From Anaeramoeba flamelloides (Eukaryota; Metamonada; Anaeramoebidae), in assembly GCA_027625915.1 (NCBI GenBank), contig JANTQA010000023.1, positions 620,001-684,000 of the forward strand: a DNA stretch of 64,000 nt, in the 5' to 3' direction. Below, piece by piece: positions 10,401 to 21,251 of the stretch (position 1 is its first letter; each line of letters begins with the position of its first letter). The notes under the pieces are model-generated. The model made no database searches, was not told the origin of the DNA, and saw only the letters and a list, made by a program, of their open reading frames with translations. The position numbers and the translations under genes were made by a program.

Positions 10401-13400
10401 CCAATCAAGGATCAGATCCAAGTGTTTTATTGTGTTTTTATTTTGTGTGGTTGACAAACCTATCGATCCTTTAAGATCAACAACAATAAGAAATAAATAG
10501 AAATAAATATTTTTTCAGTTAATCGTGGTGTTGTAAATTGAGTTGAATAAAAGACCTTCTAAAACAACCAACCCTTTGTCCGTTCTTTAAAGAATGTGAT
10601 CTTGGGCTAAAACCTTTTCAATATTCTCAGAAAGCTAAAAGGGGTCGGTAAGCTTTTCATTAGCTTTCACAACATCCTTGTCAGATAATCACCAATTATT
10701 AAGATTTTTTATATATTTGTCTTCTTGTTCTTTTTCTTCTTCTTTGAGTATCTTTGTATTGTACAGAAAGCACAATTAGATCTTAGAGGTTTTTGTTTGA
10801 TCGATCACCAATAAGAAGGAAAATTATTCTTTATTCTTTTTGGCTATTTAAAATTGTGAATGTAACAACTCCATTGTAAGAAAACACATCTATCTTATAT
10901 TCAATTATATTGTTGGAATGGGTAATTATTAGTTTGATCATAAAATTTGTTTGAGATTTGATATTTTGTTAAAAAAAAAATGAAAAGAAAACAATTTTTT
11001 TCCAGAACAAACCAAACTCATGACCTTTACAAAAACTTTATACCTTTCAAAAATTTCAAACACTTGAAGACAGTAGACAACCCTTACAAACACTTTCAAA
11101 CATTTATGAAAGGGGAAAGTGTTGTAAAAGTCTCAAGACTTTGTAAAAGTCAAGAGATTTTTTTAAGGTAATCTCAAAAAAATAATTTTTCATTTTTTCG
11201 CGATAATATGAATATCGCGATAATGTTGAATATCGCGATAAAGTTGGACTAATCACGATTTTTAATAATATCACGGTTTTATTGTTAATATCATGATTAT
11301 ATATGTTATCATCAAAACCTCTATTTTTACTCTTTGGAAATCGATTTATCATGAAATATCCCAGTACAACCAAAAAGAATTCAGAAAATCATCATAAGGT
11401 AAAATATAATTAAACTAGCTTGATTTTAATTTTGCAAAGAATAAATTTAAAATATGTTACTTTTCCATTTTAGAAACATTTTTTTTTCAATAGTCAAGTT
11501 CAAATTCAAATCGAATATTAATAACAAATTTTTCCCATGGGTTCTATCTTTGGAGTTGCTCTATGAAAAAAAAGTTAAAAAATCTTAGATTAATTTTCCA
11601 AAAGGATTTTTGTGAGATAAAAAGAAGATAAAACTCAAAGTAGAAAAATTTTCATGTCTTTAAAAATAAAATAACAAATAAATGTGAAATGACCCAGAAT
11701 CCTTTTATATTCTTTTCTCAGTTTTTCTGGCTCTTCTTGTTCAAAATCAAAAGGAAATTGTATTGAAAATTTTTAATTCGTTTTTCCAAGAAAATTTAAC
11801 AAAATTCCCTTCCCAAATTAACTTGAATATAGAAACACTAAATTTAAAAAAGCATAAAAATCTCCAAATCTTAGGAGTTTTAAAAAAGTTTTCAGAAGTC
11901 AAGAAAAGAAGAAAAAAATAATTTTCAAAAACAAAAATTCTTTTTTATTTTTTTATTGTAATTTAAAGGAGGAGTTGTTAATCTCCTTATTATTTTCCCG
12001 AATTCCTAAACTTAAATTTAGATTTTTTATAAAAGATACAAAAAGAAATTTATTATCTACTAAAGCGAATAAAGATATTGAATCTTTGTTTATTAACAAT
12101 ATTAAAAATATTATTATTTAAAATAATTGAAAAATTATTTTTTTTTAATTCAGAAATCCAGATTTTACGATTATTTTCACAGGCTGGGCAGTCGTTAGGT
12201 TTTCCAGAATTCAAAAGAATTGAGTTAAATCTTTGATTTTACTCTATTCTTTTGAACTCTGGAAAACCTAGGCACTCGACGGTACTCGACGGCACTTGAC
12301 GACACGATCACAGAGAAAATGATTCAAATCTTCAATGATATCTAAATCTTTATATATTTTACACAATTGACAAAATTGTGATTTATTTTTATTCATAAAA
12401 TAAGAATATCTATTAAGATAATTTGTAAAATTTTCAAGTTTTAAAATTGAAGTTGAACCCTTCCATTTTAAATATCTTTTGTCGTTAGGTTTTCTTGAGT
12501 TTTCTATTTATTTGTAAAATCAATAGATTTTCGTTAGGTTTTTTTTACTTTAGAAATAAACAGAAAATTTTAATAAATTTTCGGTTTATTTCTAAAGTAA
12601 AAAAAACCTAGAACACTTTACATATAAAATAGAAAACCTCAAAAAAACCTTGGCACTTGACGGCACTTGACGGCATTTCCTGGAACTCTAAAATTGTATT
12701 TAAAGTTTTATATCCTAGCTATAATTTAGGCAAGATTATAACTCAGAGGACAACTTTTCTTGAAAAAATGAAAATAAAAAATTTTATTCTTCTACAAAGA
12801 CAAGAAAAAGAGAAAGAAAAGCAAGAAATGAAAGAGAGTCTTAAGCTTTATTGGTAAGGGTTAAGTGCTCGAGAGCTCTTAATCTGTTAAAGAGAGAGTT
12901 TTGAAGCGACTAAATTTGTGACACCTAATTCAAAGATTAGTCAAAAGAACCTTTTAATTACAGTCATTAGAAGTATTTTAAACTCAATTTAGTTTTCTGG
13001 AGAAAGAAAAGCAAAAAATGAAGAGTGGGAAAAAAAAAAAAAATTAAGATATAAAAATAGTAGTAGTATTGAGAAGATATATGTTTCTGGTGAGTTGAAC
13101 GACTTGCTATTTATACAAATGAAAGAAATAAAAAAAGTAAAAAAAAAAAAGTAAAAACTTCATTGAAAATTCTTTTTTTGGATCCCAAGTGTTGAATGGG
13201 TTGGTGGCTGTTTCCTTTTTTGTTGATTATGTCTGAAATTTTCTAAATCACCACCATAGTCCTCTATGTTTAAGTAATTCCCGGCACTTTCCAGAAGTTA
13301 ATCACATTACAAGTATTATTACTTACTTGCTAGAAATTTAATCCAGTGCAAGATAATCACATATAAGAAGAAGCTAAATTTCCACCATACCATTTCTCTT

Positions 13401-14668
13401 TTTCACAACTTTTCCCACCAAATTAAAACCACACCATTGATTATTTTTCTTCTTATCTGCTTTTTAAGCTTAAAAAATTAAAAAAAAAACTATTTTATAG
13501 AAAAAAAAAAGGAAAATTAAAAAAAGTAAATGAAAAAATATAATTAAAATACTTGTTTATCATCCAAAAGAAATTTTAATCCAAATTTTTTTTTTTTTTC
13601 ATTTTTTAAGGAAGAGCAAAAAGATTTGAATGAAATGAAATATCTACTTTCAGTAAAAATAATATAATATTATTGTTTTCTCAATTTAAATGTCTTAAAA
13701 TTTGTTTATTTTTTCAAAATTTAAAAGTGTATTTTTGAAAACAAATTTATTTTTTATCTGAATAAAATTTATCTTTGAAAAAAAAAAATATTTGATAATT
13801 TCTTTTCCTTTTAATTTATTCTAATAGCTGAAACGAAAGATGAAGTAGATAATCATCGTTTAAGAAACTTAAAAGTAGTGGATTTGGAATCATCAACAAA
13901 TTCTCAAACAGAAAATAAACAACAAGAAAATAATAGAAATAGTAATAACAATAGAAATAGCAACAATAATAACAACAATGAAAAGAATAATGGGAATGGA
14001 GAAACAATTTTTGGAATTGATATTAATTTGTATCAAAAACTTCAAATTCAATATAATCAATTACTTACACATACTGAACATTTATCAAAAAAAGTTGATA
14101 AATTTACAGAAGCTCATGCACAACTTTATTCAATTGAAAAGTTTTTAAATAATCTACAACTGTAAAAAACAATTTTTTTTATTATCTTTCTTCCTTTTGG
14201 TTTGGATTTGATATTAAAGTATTTTAACATTAACATTACTCCTCATATACATTTATTCATTTAATATATTCAAACACAAAAATTTAATTTTATTTCATTT
14301 AATTTATTTTTTTTAAAATTTATAGATTTGTCAAACAAAATTCCCATGATATTTTCATATTGAAAAGACAAATAGATACAGAGCTGACCCAATATATCTC
14401 TGATATCTCAAAAGATCATCATGAAGTCGATTCATCAATTGCAAAATTCCGTAGAAATGTAAAAGAGTTATCTACTGAACTTAATCGATCTCATAAAAAA
14501 ACTTCTGGAATTGCAGATTCAATCAAAGACGAAACATATAAACTTAGTGAGGGAGTTAAAAAACAAGGACATAGTTTAGGTTGGTTAATAATTATTGTTC
14601 AAGTAATTGTTGTTGTTATTATTATTATGAAAAAAAATAAATCCTCAAAAAAGACTAAATATTATTAA
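4453..14668 (+). CDS. LMAN1: ERGIC-53-like L-type lectin cargo receptor
   Basis: Six exons: 4453-4662, 4819-5007, 7696-7845, 9879-9972, 13828-14161 and 14326-14668, giving 439 residues. All junctions are GT-AG and phases match. The start gives a signal peptide (MKLFTSFLLVIILLVFVVG); an ATG 28 codons upstream would bury it. The lectin domain spans residues about 25-225, with SFWGKN, NWEATFEF, GNGLAFWY, GLGVFL and a likely conserved disulfide C161-C197. An Asn-rich linker (about 235-265), a coiled-coil stalk, one membrane helix (LGWLIIIVQVIVVVIIIM) and a short tail ending KTKYY follow. The tail has Lys at -3 and -5 (KxKxx COPI retrieval) and two terminal aromatics like the FF export signal. This is the type I ER-Golgi cargo-receptor layout; human ERGIC-53 is 510 residues. 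Several Ca2+/mannose-site residues differ (see findings). VIP36 is less likely because of the long stalk. Confidence 0.9.
5008..7695 (+). other. Lectin intron 2 (2.7 kb)
   Basis: The intron starts GTAACT and ends TTTTAG before the exon GAACGTATTCAAATAATG. It is plain A/T-rich sequence with many poly-A and poly-T runs. I found no exon, inverted repeat or RNA gene that I can support in it. Confidence 0.75.
8040..9240 (+). repeat. 1.2-kb dispersed repeat, copy 1
   Basis: This stretch matches 52505-53755 in reverse orientation. Shared landmarks include TGCTCGAAGTGATATAT, GAATTCCAAGAACAACGACG, GAACAATCTCATTATTTTGAG, GGGGGATCCAAAA and GGCAAAGTTTGAAAATTTT (seen on the minus strand here near 9170). 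A short reading, ARSDISDDIEEFQEQRRW, is open at about 8130-8185 and partly kept in the other copy. That suggests a decayed coding piece of unknown family. Confidence 0.65.
9371..9619 (+). repeat. 125-bp tandem duplication
   Basis: Two head-to-tail units start at 9371 and 9496, each beginning ATGTACAATATTAA and ending GTATCAAAAAATTGAA. They differ by scattered substitutions. There is no coding content. Confidence 0.85.
10091..11321. mobile_element. 1.23-kb TIR element with TA target duplication
   Basis: The ends are GAGGTTTTGATGATAACAT and its exact reverse complement, a 19-bp perfect terminal inverted repeat. TA dinucleotides flank both sides (10089-10090 and 11322-11323), as with Tc1/mariner-type insertion. 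Inside each end lie several copies of TCGCGATAA spaced 15-35 bp, in the same orientation at both ends. The core is unrelated, moderately GC-richer sequence with only a 63-residue open frame (10980-11171) that I do not recognise. It is most likely a non-autonomous DNA transposon. Confidence 0.85.
12194..12305 (+). repeat. Hairpin module H1 plus 10-bp tandem motif
   Basis: CGTTAGGTTTTCCAGAATTC at 12193 pairs with GAACTCTGGAAAACCTAG ending at 12271, making a stem of about 35 bp with a short loop around AAATCTTTGATTTT. It is followed directly by decamers GGCACTCGAC, GGTACTCGAC, GGCACTTGAC. The stem arm recurs at 54076, 54151 and 55190. Confidence 0.85.
12481..12676 (+). repeat. Nested hairpin module plus 10-bp tandem motif
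   Basis: An inner hairpin, CGTTAGG at 12532 to CCTAG at 12611, has a stem of about 35 bp (TTTACTTTAGAAATAAAC against GTTTATTTCTAAAGTAAA). It sits between the arms of an outer hairpin (AGGTTTTCTTGAGTTTTCTA near 12487 against TAGAAAACCTCAAAAAAACC near 12630). The unit ends with GGCACTTGAC twice and GGCA. The inner hairpin recurs at 52041-52123 with the same flanks (GATTTT before, AACACTT after). Confidence 0.85.
12700..13260. repeat. Dispersed repeat family R2, copy 1
   Basis: It matches 33585-34295 over most of its length. Landmarks are TATAATTTAGGCAAGATTAT, TTGGTAAGGGTTAAGTGCTC, GAGCTCTTAATCTGTTAAAG, AATTACAGTCATT and TAGTAGTAGTATTGAGA. About 140 bp present in the other copy near its far end are absent here. 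A weak tRNA-like A/B-box spacing (GGGTTAAGTGC, then GAGTTTTGAAGC) could point to a SINE, but the match is poor. Confidence 0.75.
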
Positions 14669-16454
14669 AAAGAAGAAAAATATTTAATCTATAATAAGAC
14701 AAATAATTATATATTACAGAAAATATTGAACTCGAATTTCAGCATTTTTTGGAAAAAAAAAAAGTTCAAAAAATTTTCAAAACTTTCCATAAAATACAAA
14801 AAAAAACAAATATAAATAAAAAATAATAAATAACTTTTTCTTTTATTACATCAAATCATTTTACAATGTGGATAATAATAATAATAATAATATATAGATA
14901 AATTCCAGCATATGAACAATTTCTCAAAACCTTTAATGATTGAGAAAGAATATTCAACACACAAAATATTTTACAATAATATTGAAAAAAATTAGATTAA
15001 AAACTATGTACTTTCCAAGATTAATGAGTAATAAAATAAATACAATAAACATTTAGTATATTATTCATTAATAAAAATACCATTTTGATTTCTAGAATAT
15101 AATATTTAAGGGTAATATAAAAATGTTTTTTAAAAAATCGGCAATACCTAAAGGTGACAATTTAATTTTGTTTTTTAACAAGAAATGACGAATTATTTTT
15201 GGTGTAATTACGAACAAAAAAAAAAAAAAAAACATTAAATTATTTACAATCATCCCAACATTTTGATAAAGTAACCTTAAAAAAGTCTTGCCTGAAACAA
15301 TTATATTATACTTTTATTATTATTTTATTGTTATTTCCTTTTTTATGGGTTTTATTTTTATTCAATTTAAATTAATTAATTTTAACTTGAGTAATCTCTA
15401 AATTTTTTTTGAGAGAACCCTATATATTAATCAAAGCTAAGAGCTTTTTTTCTACAGTAACAAAAGAAAAAAGGTCTACACTCTTTGAAATATTTTTCTT
15501 TTTTATTAAGAATCTCTATATATTTTATTTTCTCTGGATTAAGATTTTTTTTTATTCAACATCAAAACTAAGGAATATAAAAAAATTTTTTGACAGTTAA
15601 AACAATCAAAAAATGAAAAAAACTAATATTGTCTTTAACCATGAAAATGATTTTGATTTTTTTGAGTTATTGTTGTTTTCATTTTGATATTAATCTTAAA
15701 TCATTTTCATTTAGTATTTTTTATTTTATTCACACATACAGATATTAAGGAAGTAATTTCCACCATATAGAAATCCAAAATTAAAGTATACTTTTATTAA
15801 TGGTAAATTATTTATGAACTTGATTTTATAAATGACTTGAAAAAATTGTATTTCAGAAAATCAACAACAAGTTGTTATCTTGATGAAAAAAGAGCCTTGA
15901 ATTAGTGGAAAAATTCAAACAATTCTTGAAAAAAAGCTTTGTTTTGAGTTAAATTAAAGTTTTAATAATTAAATTGCAGACTTTAAGGACTATGTTTTCA
16001 GGCGAAAACAGTGGAATTGTTGATAAAAATATCCTTAAATAGAATTTGTTCATCAATTTAAATTTTTTATACTGAGAAAATTTCTTTTCCAAAAAAATGG
16101 GGAATTTTCACAATTTTAACAATTTTTTTATCTGATCTTCTTAGATACTATCAAAATTTGATTTTATAATTTTACAATTTCCATTTCAAATTGATAAACA
16201 CAAGTAAATTTTCCAATGGCTATTTTAAATATTTTTTGAAGTTACTTTTAAAAGTTTGAAATTATGTTAAATTTATTTTTGTAATTGAAAATTCCTTAAA
16301 AGTCTGTTTTTTTTTAAATATTTTTCCTTTAAAAATTTCTTTGAAAAATTTTTTTTTTGTTTGTATTTTTCAATATTGAAATTTAGTAATTTTTTTATCC
16401 AATTTTTTCAGAATGAAAATTCTTTTTAGAAAGCGAATGCAAAATATGACAATA

Positions 16455-16653
16455 CAGTCAGTTTCACTTTTAAGGCTCAAACTTTCAACGAAATGTAAGA
16501 CACAATAAAAATCTCAAATTAAGGCACAAAATTCAGATTCTAGTAAAATTAATTGTAAAAAAAACAAAGTACAAATTTTGTACCTTAATTTGAGATTTTT
16601 AATGATCCTTAAATTTCGATGAAGTTTTTGTGAGTTAAAAATGGAACTGACTG
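16455..16653. mobile_element. CAGTC MITE, copy 1
   Basis: A 199-bp near-palindrome running from CAGTCAGTTTCACTTTTAAG to ...GGAACTGACTG, flanked by TA on both sides. The arms pair through the whole length around CAAATTAAGGCACAAAATT / AAATTTTGTACCTTAATTTG. TA flanks and CAGT ends fit Tc1/mariner or pogo-type MITEs. No open frame. Confidence 0.85.
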
Positions 16654-17010
16654 TATTTCTTTGATCAGTTTTCACAAGCTTTCTGAAAAAACGAAACACA
16701 GCTCCAAATTTATCTTGCAACTCTATCAAGTCTGCCGAAGTAATTTTATGGACTATGGGTATTTGAATTAAAAAAGAGGAACAATTTTATGTTGATTTTC
16801 AAATTTGTTTTTCAAGTTGAGCTTTCAATAACAACATACTTCTTTGAGAATTCGATAGAGTATTGAAAAATCTGGAAAATGAAACCAAATTTTTTTCTCA
16901 TTTATAATTCATATAAAAGTTTCAACGAAATATAAACAAAGGGTCATGTAAAGGGAGAGTGGTTAAAAGTTATACATTTTTCAAAATTAGAGGAAAAATT
17001 TTTTTATTAT

Positions 17011-17204
17011 AGCCGGTTCTACTTTTAAGGTTCAAACTTTCAGCGAAATTTTACACAAATTTAAATCTCTAATTAAGGAATAAAATTCGAATTCTAGTAA
17101 AATAATTTGTAACAAAAATATTCCAAATTATGTACCTTAATTTGGGATTTTTTTTGTGACTTAAATTTCGTTGAAAGATTGTGTTTTAAAAGTGGAACCG
17201 ACTG
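17011..17204. mobile_element. CAGTC MITE, copy 2
   Basis: Same palindromic layout as the neighbour 360 bp upstream. The left end is decayed (AGCCGGTTCTACTTTTAAGG) and the right end is intact (AAAGTGGAACCGACTG followed by TA). Confidence 0.8.
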
Positions 17205-18441
17205 TATTATTTATTTCTTATTTCATTTATCTTTCCAAATAATAAAATGATTTCAATATATTTTTATTTATTAATCTACATCATCTATTATCTCTAAAAA
17301 ACTATATTTAAATACATTATTATTCAAAAAAAAAAAAAAAACAAATTTTGCATGATGAAAAATCTACTCCTATTTTGGAAATTGTGCCTATTGTGAGATG
17401 ATACCTTATTCTTCTTGAAGTGCAGAAAAATTAACCAATTGCCAATTCTGATGGATTTTTATAATTTTACAAAAAAAGTTCCTTCTTGTAAGTTGAAACT
17501 CAATGAAAACCCAACTCTTCTCAATACTATTATTTGAATTATAAATGGGTTTTGTTTAGGATAATCTGAACCTTCTCAGAATTATGGATCTGATCACGAA
17601 AAATTTCAAATTCCAAAAGATTTTGAAATTTAATAGTTTTTCTGAATTTCATAAGGAATCAGGAATAATTTTAACATATTTATAACCACGCGCCACTTAA
17701 TTGGTTCTTTATTTTTTTTTTCTGATAGACCTTTAATACAGGAGTGAAATTTCTTTCGCTTTTTGGTTTCAATTACTCACAAAAGAACAATACACCAACT
17801 TAAATAATTCTTGAATAAACTGAGAGATATAACAAACTCTTTTAGCGCATTTTTGAAAATACGAAGTTTTTTTTCATTAGAAATCTAATTCAGACAAAAA
17901 ATTAATATTTCCAATAATCATTTGGAAAAATTTTTCAAAGATCAAATCAAAAACAAAAAAATAAATAATTCACAAAACCAGGAATTTTCACAATAAATTG
18001 AGATTTTGAGTAGAGTTTGATTCTTTTTGAGATCATTTCTATTATTTAAGCCTAAAATTTCTATTAAACAGAAAATAATTTCAATCGATTCAGAGTTTCT
18101 ATTATTTTTATCTCAAAAATTTAACTAGATTTTAAATATCTGTATTCTAATTCGACATAAAAATAACTCAAAACATGTGGTGACGATTTCTTGAAACCTC
18201 AGAATAAACTAATGCTCAAAATGAGATGTTAATCACTCAAAACCTTTTTGATAGAAATCTTTGAAACTTTCATTTTTTAAAATTCTCTTCATTGATATTT
18301 TTTTGGATATTCTGTTCCTTTGGACATTACTTGAAAACAAATAAATTGGGGCATGTTTAAAATTAATTTTCATTCCAAAACATTCACTTTTTTTTCAAAA
18401 CCTTTAATTCTGGCTTGTGAGAAAAATAAATAATTTTTTAA

Positions 18442-20007
18442 ATGCAACAACAACAAATCAATTTAGAATGGGGAAATGGTCAATTTAAAACCTTAAGGTT
18501 TAGTAAAGACAATACCATTTTCAATGTCAAATCCCGTATCATGGATGTGACTTCGATCCCTCTTGACAAACAAGAGTTGATTGGGCTAAATAGTAACAGT
18601 GATTACCTGCCTTTGTACTGCTTAGACTTGAACAATCCACAAACAGTTCTTTTAATTCAATCAAACGAACAAGAAGAAGAACAAGAACAAGAACAAGAAC
18701 AAGAAAAAATACAAGGCATCGAAATTGAAAAAGAATATGAAGAAGAAATAATCGAAATAGAATCAGAAGAAGAATCAGAAGAAGATCACAAAAGAGAGAT
18801 CATCAAATTAAAAAAAAGTGATTCCGAAATTGCGAAGGAGTTACAAGAACACTTTTGGAGAGAAAACATGAAAACATCACCAATCAAAAGATACCACCAA
18901 ACACATGAACAGCCTTATGGCCGAAAATGGTTTAAAAATACAAACAATCGATGGGTGGAAAAAAGGAACGAAATCAAGCAACAACCCACTCAGGAAAGGA
19001 TCACTTACGATTCTCTGATGCCTTTAATCCCGCCTTCTATGACTTTTAATAGCGAAAGAAATAAACAATTTAATTCCATAGCAAATGAAAAACAGCTTCC
19101 CGCAATTGAAGAAAATGGGATCAGCGCTCTCTGTTCCAAGGCAAAAAGAGAATGCCGGCCAATTTTACTTTATTTTCATAGCTTTAAACAAGAGCCAAAG
19201 CTTCACGAAGATTTTGTTCAAGAAACCTTATCCAACCCCGAAGTTGCCAAGATCATCAACCAAAACTATCTCTTGTTTGTGAGTGACGTTGATCAAAAAG
19301 AAAAGCAATTTGAAGAATTGAAAACAAAACTCAACATCAAATCAAGTCCCGCGCTCTTGATCCTTTCGAATTCAACTCTTAAGGCTGTTTTAGATATCAT
19401 TCAAGGTGACATCAAAATTGATGATCTCATTTTCAAACTTTTCGAAAAGTCTGAATTGTTTATGGAATTGAACTACAAAAATAATTCAAAGCCAAAACTA
19501 CAAAAAAGTTTATCGGTAATTGAACGAGAAAACCAAGATCTTGAATTTGAAAAGTTTTTACAAATTGACAAAGAAAAACAAGAAAGGTTGGAATTAGAAA
19601 AAATCCTTTTTTCGGAAAAAGAAAAAGAAATCGAAAGATTGAAAACTGAAAAGCAAAATATGCTAAAGAAACTGTCCAGTCAATTACCCAGCGAGCCTAA
19701 ACTCAATGAATTTAATAAAAACAGCCTTTGCAGAATTAAATGCAGAACAAAAAATCAAAATATCATGCGTAATTTTGATATAAACTGTAAACTCAATCAA
19801 GTGTTTACTTGGGTTTTGGTGTCTGAAAATGACATTTTCAATTTTGAATTAATACAATCCTTTCCAAAAAAGAGAGTTTTTTGCTCATCAAATATAACAA
19901 CAACAAATAAGTCATTAAAAAGTTTAAACATAACCAAACAAGTTTTATTTGATATTAGAATAATTGATATGGGAGATGAAAATGAAGATGAACTATTAAT
20001 TAATTAG
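18442..20007 (+). CDS. UBL-UAS-UBX domain protein, likely p97/Cdc48 adaptor
   Basis: An intronless 521-residue protein. Residues about 5-75 form a ubiquitin-like fold (NLEWGNGQFKTLRF, LDKQELIGL) resembling the UBLCP1/FAF1 type. Residues 77-120 are Glu/Gln-rich. Residues about 214-347 are a thioredoxin-like UAS domain (ALCSKAKRECRPILLYFHSF, NQNYLLFVSDVDQ, SSPALLIL). A Glu/Lys coiled coil covers about 360-420 and a UBX domain 428-513. The UBX p97-contact loop reads SFPKKRVF, so FPK replaces the usual FPR. The layout is that of the FAF1/FAF2/UBXD7 group, which bring ubiquitylated clients to p97 through UBX. There is no UBA domain and no membrane hairpin, so it is not FAF2. Codons are less A/T-biased than in the BEACH genes. 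The start is the first in-frame ATG after stops. Confidence 0.85.
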   Translation: MQQQQINLEWGNGQFKTLRFSKDNTIFNVKSRIMDVTSIPLDKQELIGLNSNSDYLPLYCLDLNNPQTVLLIQSNEQEEEQEQEQEQEKIQGIEIEKEYEEEIIEIESEEESEEDHKREIIKLKKSDSEIAKELQEHFWRENMKTSPIKRYHQTHEQPYGRKWFKNTNNRWVEKRNEIKQQPTQERITYDSLMPLIPPSMTFNSERNKQFNSIANEKQLPAIEENGISALCSKAKRECRPILLYFHSFKQEPKLHEDFVQETLSNPEVAKIINQNYLLFVSDVDQKEKQFEELKTKLNIKSSPALLILSNSTLKAVLDIIQGDIKIDDLIFKLFEKSELFMELNYKNNSKPKLQKSLSVIERENQDLEFEKFLQIDKEKQERLELEKILFSEKEKEIERLKTEKQNMLKKLSSQLPSEPKLNEFNKNSLCRIKCRTKNQNIMRNFDINCKLNQVFTWVLVSENDIFNFELIQSFPKKRVFCSSNITTTNKSLKSLNITKQVLFDIRIIDMGDENEDELLIN

Positions 20008-20012
20008 TTAAT

Positions 20013-20015
<3 letters not shown>

Positions 20016-20053
<38 letters not shown>
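20016..20053. repeat. (TA)n microsatellite
   Basis: About 19 TA units just after the UBX gene stop, followed by a run of six G. It lies in the probable 3' untranslated region. Confidence 0.9.
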
Positions 20054-20055
<2 letters not shown>

Positions 20056-20818
20056 GGGGGTAAATAATTATCCTATTTCTCTTGCTATGTATTTTTGAAT
20101 TGATAAAATGTTTTATTTTTTCTTGAATTTTAAAAACATTTTTATTTTAGTAATTTACTTTTAATAATAAAAGTCCAATGTTTGTTTTTTCTTTTTTTTT
20201 TTTTTTCAATTTTAACTTTTTGAAAATGATTTATCAAAATGATAATGAACAATATAAATCTGATTAAACATCATTAAGTAACCTTATTTTTAATTTTCCA
20301 AAAACAAATAACAATTTGGGAAAAAAAGTGAAAAAGGGAAAAAACGTTAAACGCGATTTTTAATTCGGAACATCTCGTTAATAGAATCACAGAAATCTCA
20401 AAGTATGACCTATTACTTATTTATTAGGTACCCATATTCTAAAAAATGAAAAAAAAATATTTTTAGAAAGAAATACAAATTTTAAATCATAATAAAATCA
20501 TTAACAAAACTATTTATAAAAAGTGTATTAAAATTAACCAAAAACTAGAAAAAAAAAAAACAAGAAATAAGTATAAAAATTTCCTAATACCCAAAAAAAA
20601 AATTCGAAAAAATATTTATCCACTTTTATTCAACAAATTCTTATTAAATACCTTAGAATTGGAAAATGATAAGGTACTTTGATTTAATTTAAAGTTACAG
20701 AAAAACCTAAATATAAATTATTGTATTGGCAACAAAATTAAAATATGTGCAAAAAGTTAAACACCTGTTTTAATAGAAAGGATTAATAGAACCTAAAAAC
20801 TAAATATAAGATCAATTA

Positions 20819-21203
20819 AGGGATTTGTAAACTAAAAAAAATCTTCTAGTAAATTTAATAGCAAATTCAAAAAAAATTTACCTCATCTGGAAATAAAAAA
20901 CAAAGTAAAAGCCTGATTACTAAAAAAAAAATCAAACTTACTTTTAATGCTATTTTCAGAAATGAATTGTTGTTTTCAAAAGTTTGATCCAATTTTTCTC
21001 CATTTCTGGAAAGTTCAAAATCCAATATATTTCTAAATTATTTAAAAAAAATTATTTTTTTTTTTGAAAGAAGATCGAAATGTTATTATTTTTCAAAGGG
21101 AGATATACATCAAATACACTTTAAAAGAAAAATCAATGAGTTCTAAAAAAATTATTATTAAGAATATTATTAATTTCAATAAAAATTACAATAATTATTT
21201 TAA

Positions 21204-21251
<48 letters not shown>

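Larger units (their letters stand above)
9973..13827 (+). other. Lectin intron 4 (3.9 kb), repeat-filled
   Basis: The donor GTAATT follows GGATATCATTTTGGGTTTTCAG and the acceptor AATAG precedes CTGAAACG; the split codon restores GFSAETKDEVDNH. The intron contains a 1.23-kb TIR element, two hairpin modules with decamer tandems, and a dispersed repeat at 12700-13260. The remaining pieces (11325-12190, 13260-13827) show nothing I can name. Confidence 0.8.
14669..18441. other. Intergenic region between lectin and UBX genes
   Basis: AT-rich, with a short TAA microsatellite near 14875-14890 and two copies of the CAGTC MITE (16455-16653, 17011-17204). No coding exon is visible. The promoter of the UBX gene presumably lies in the last few hundred bases, but no motif stands out. 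Confidence 0.65.

Noticed and set aside
12840-12915. tRNA gene or intact tRNA-derived SINE head
   Set aside because: A- and B-box-like strings are present but the cloverleaf stems do not pair, so only a weak resemblance remains.
14162-14164. TAA stop after NNLQL in the lectin gene
   Set aside because: A GT donor lies inside it; splicing to 14326 restores the frame into the coiled coil and membrane helix.
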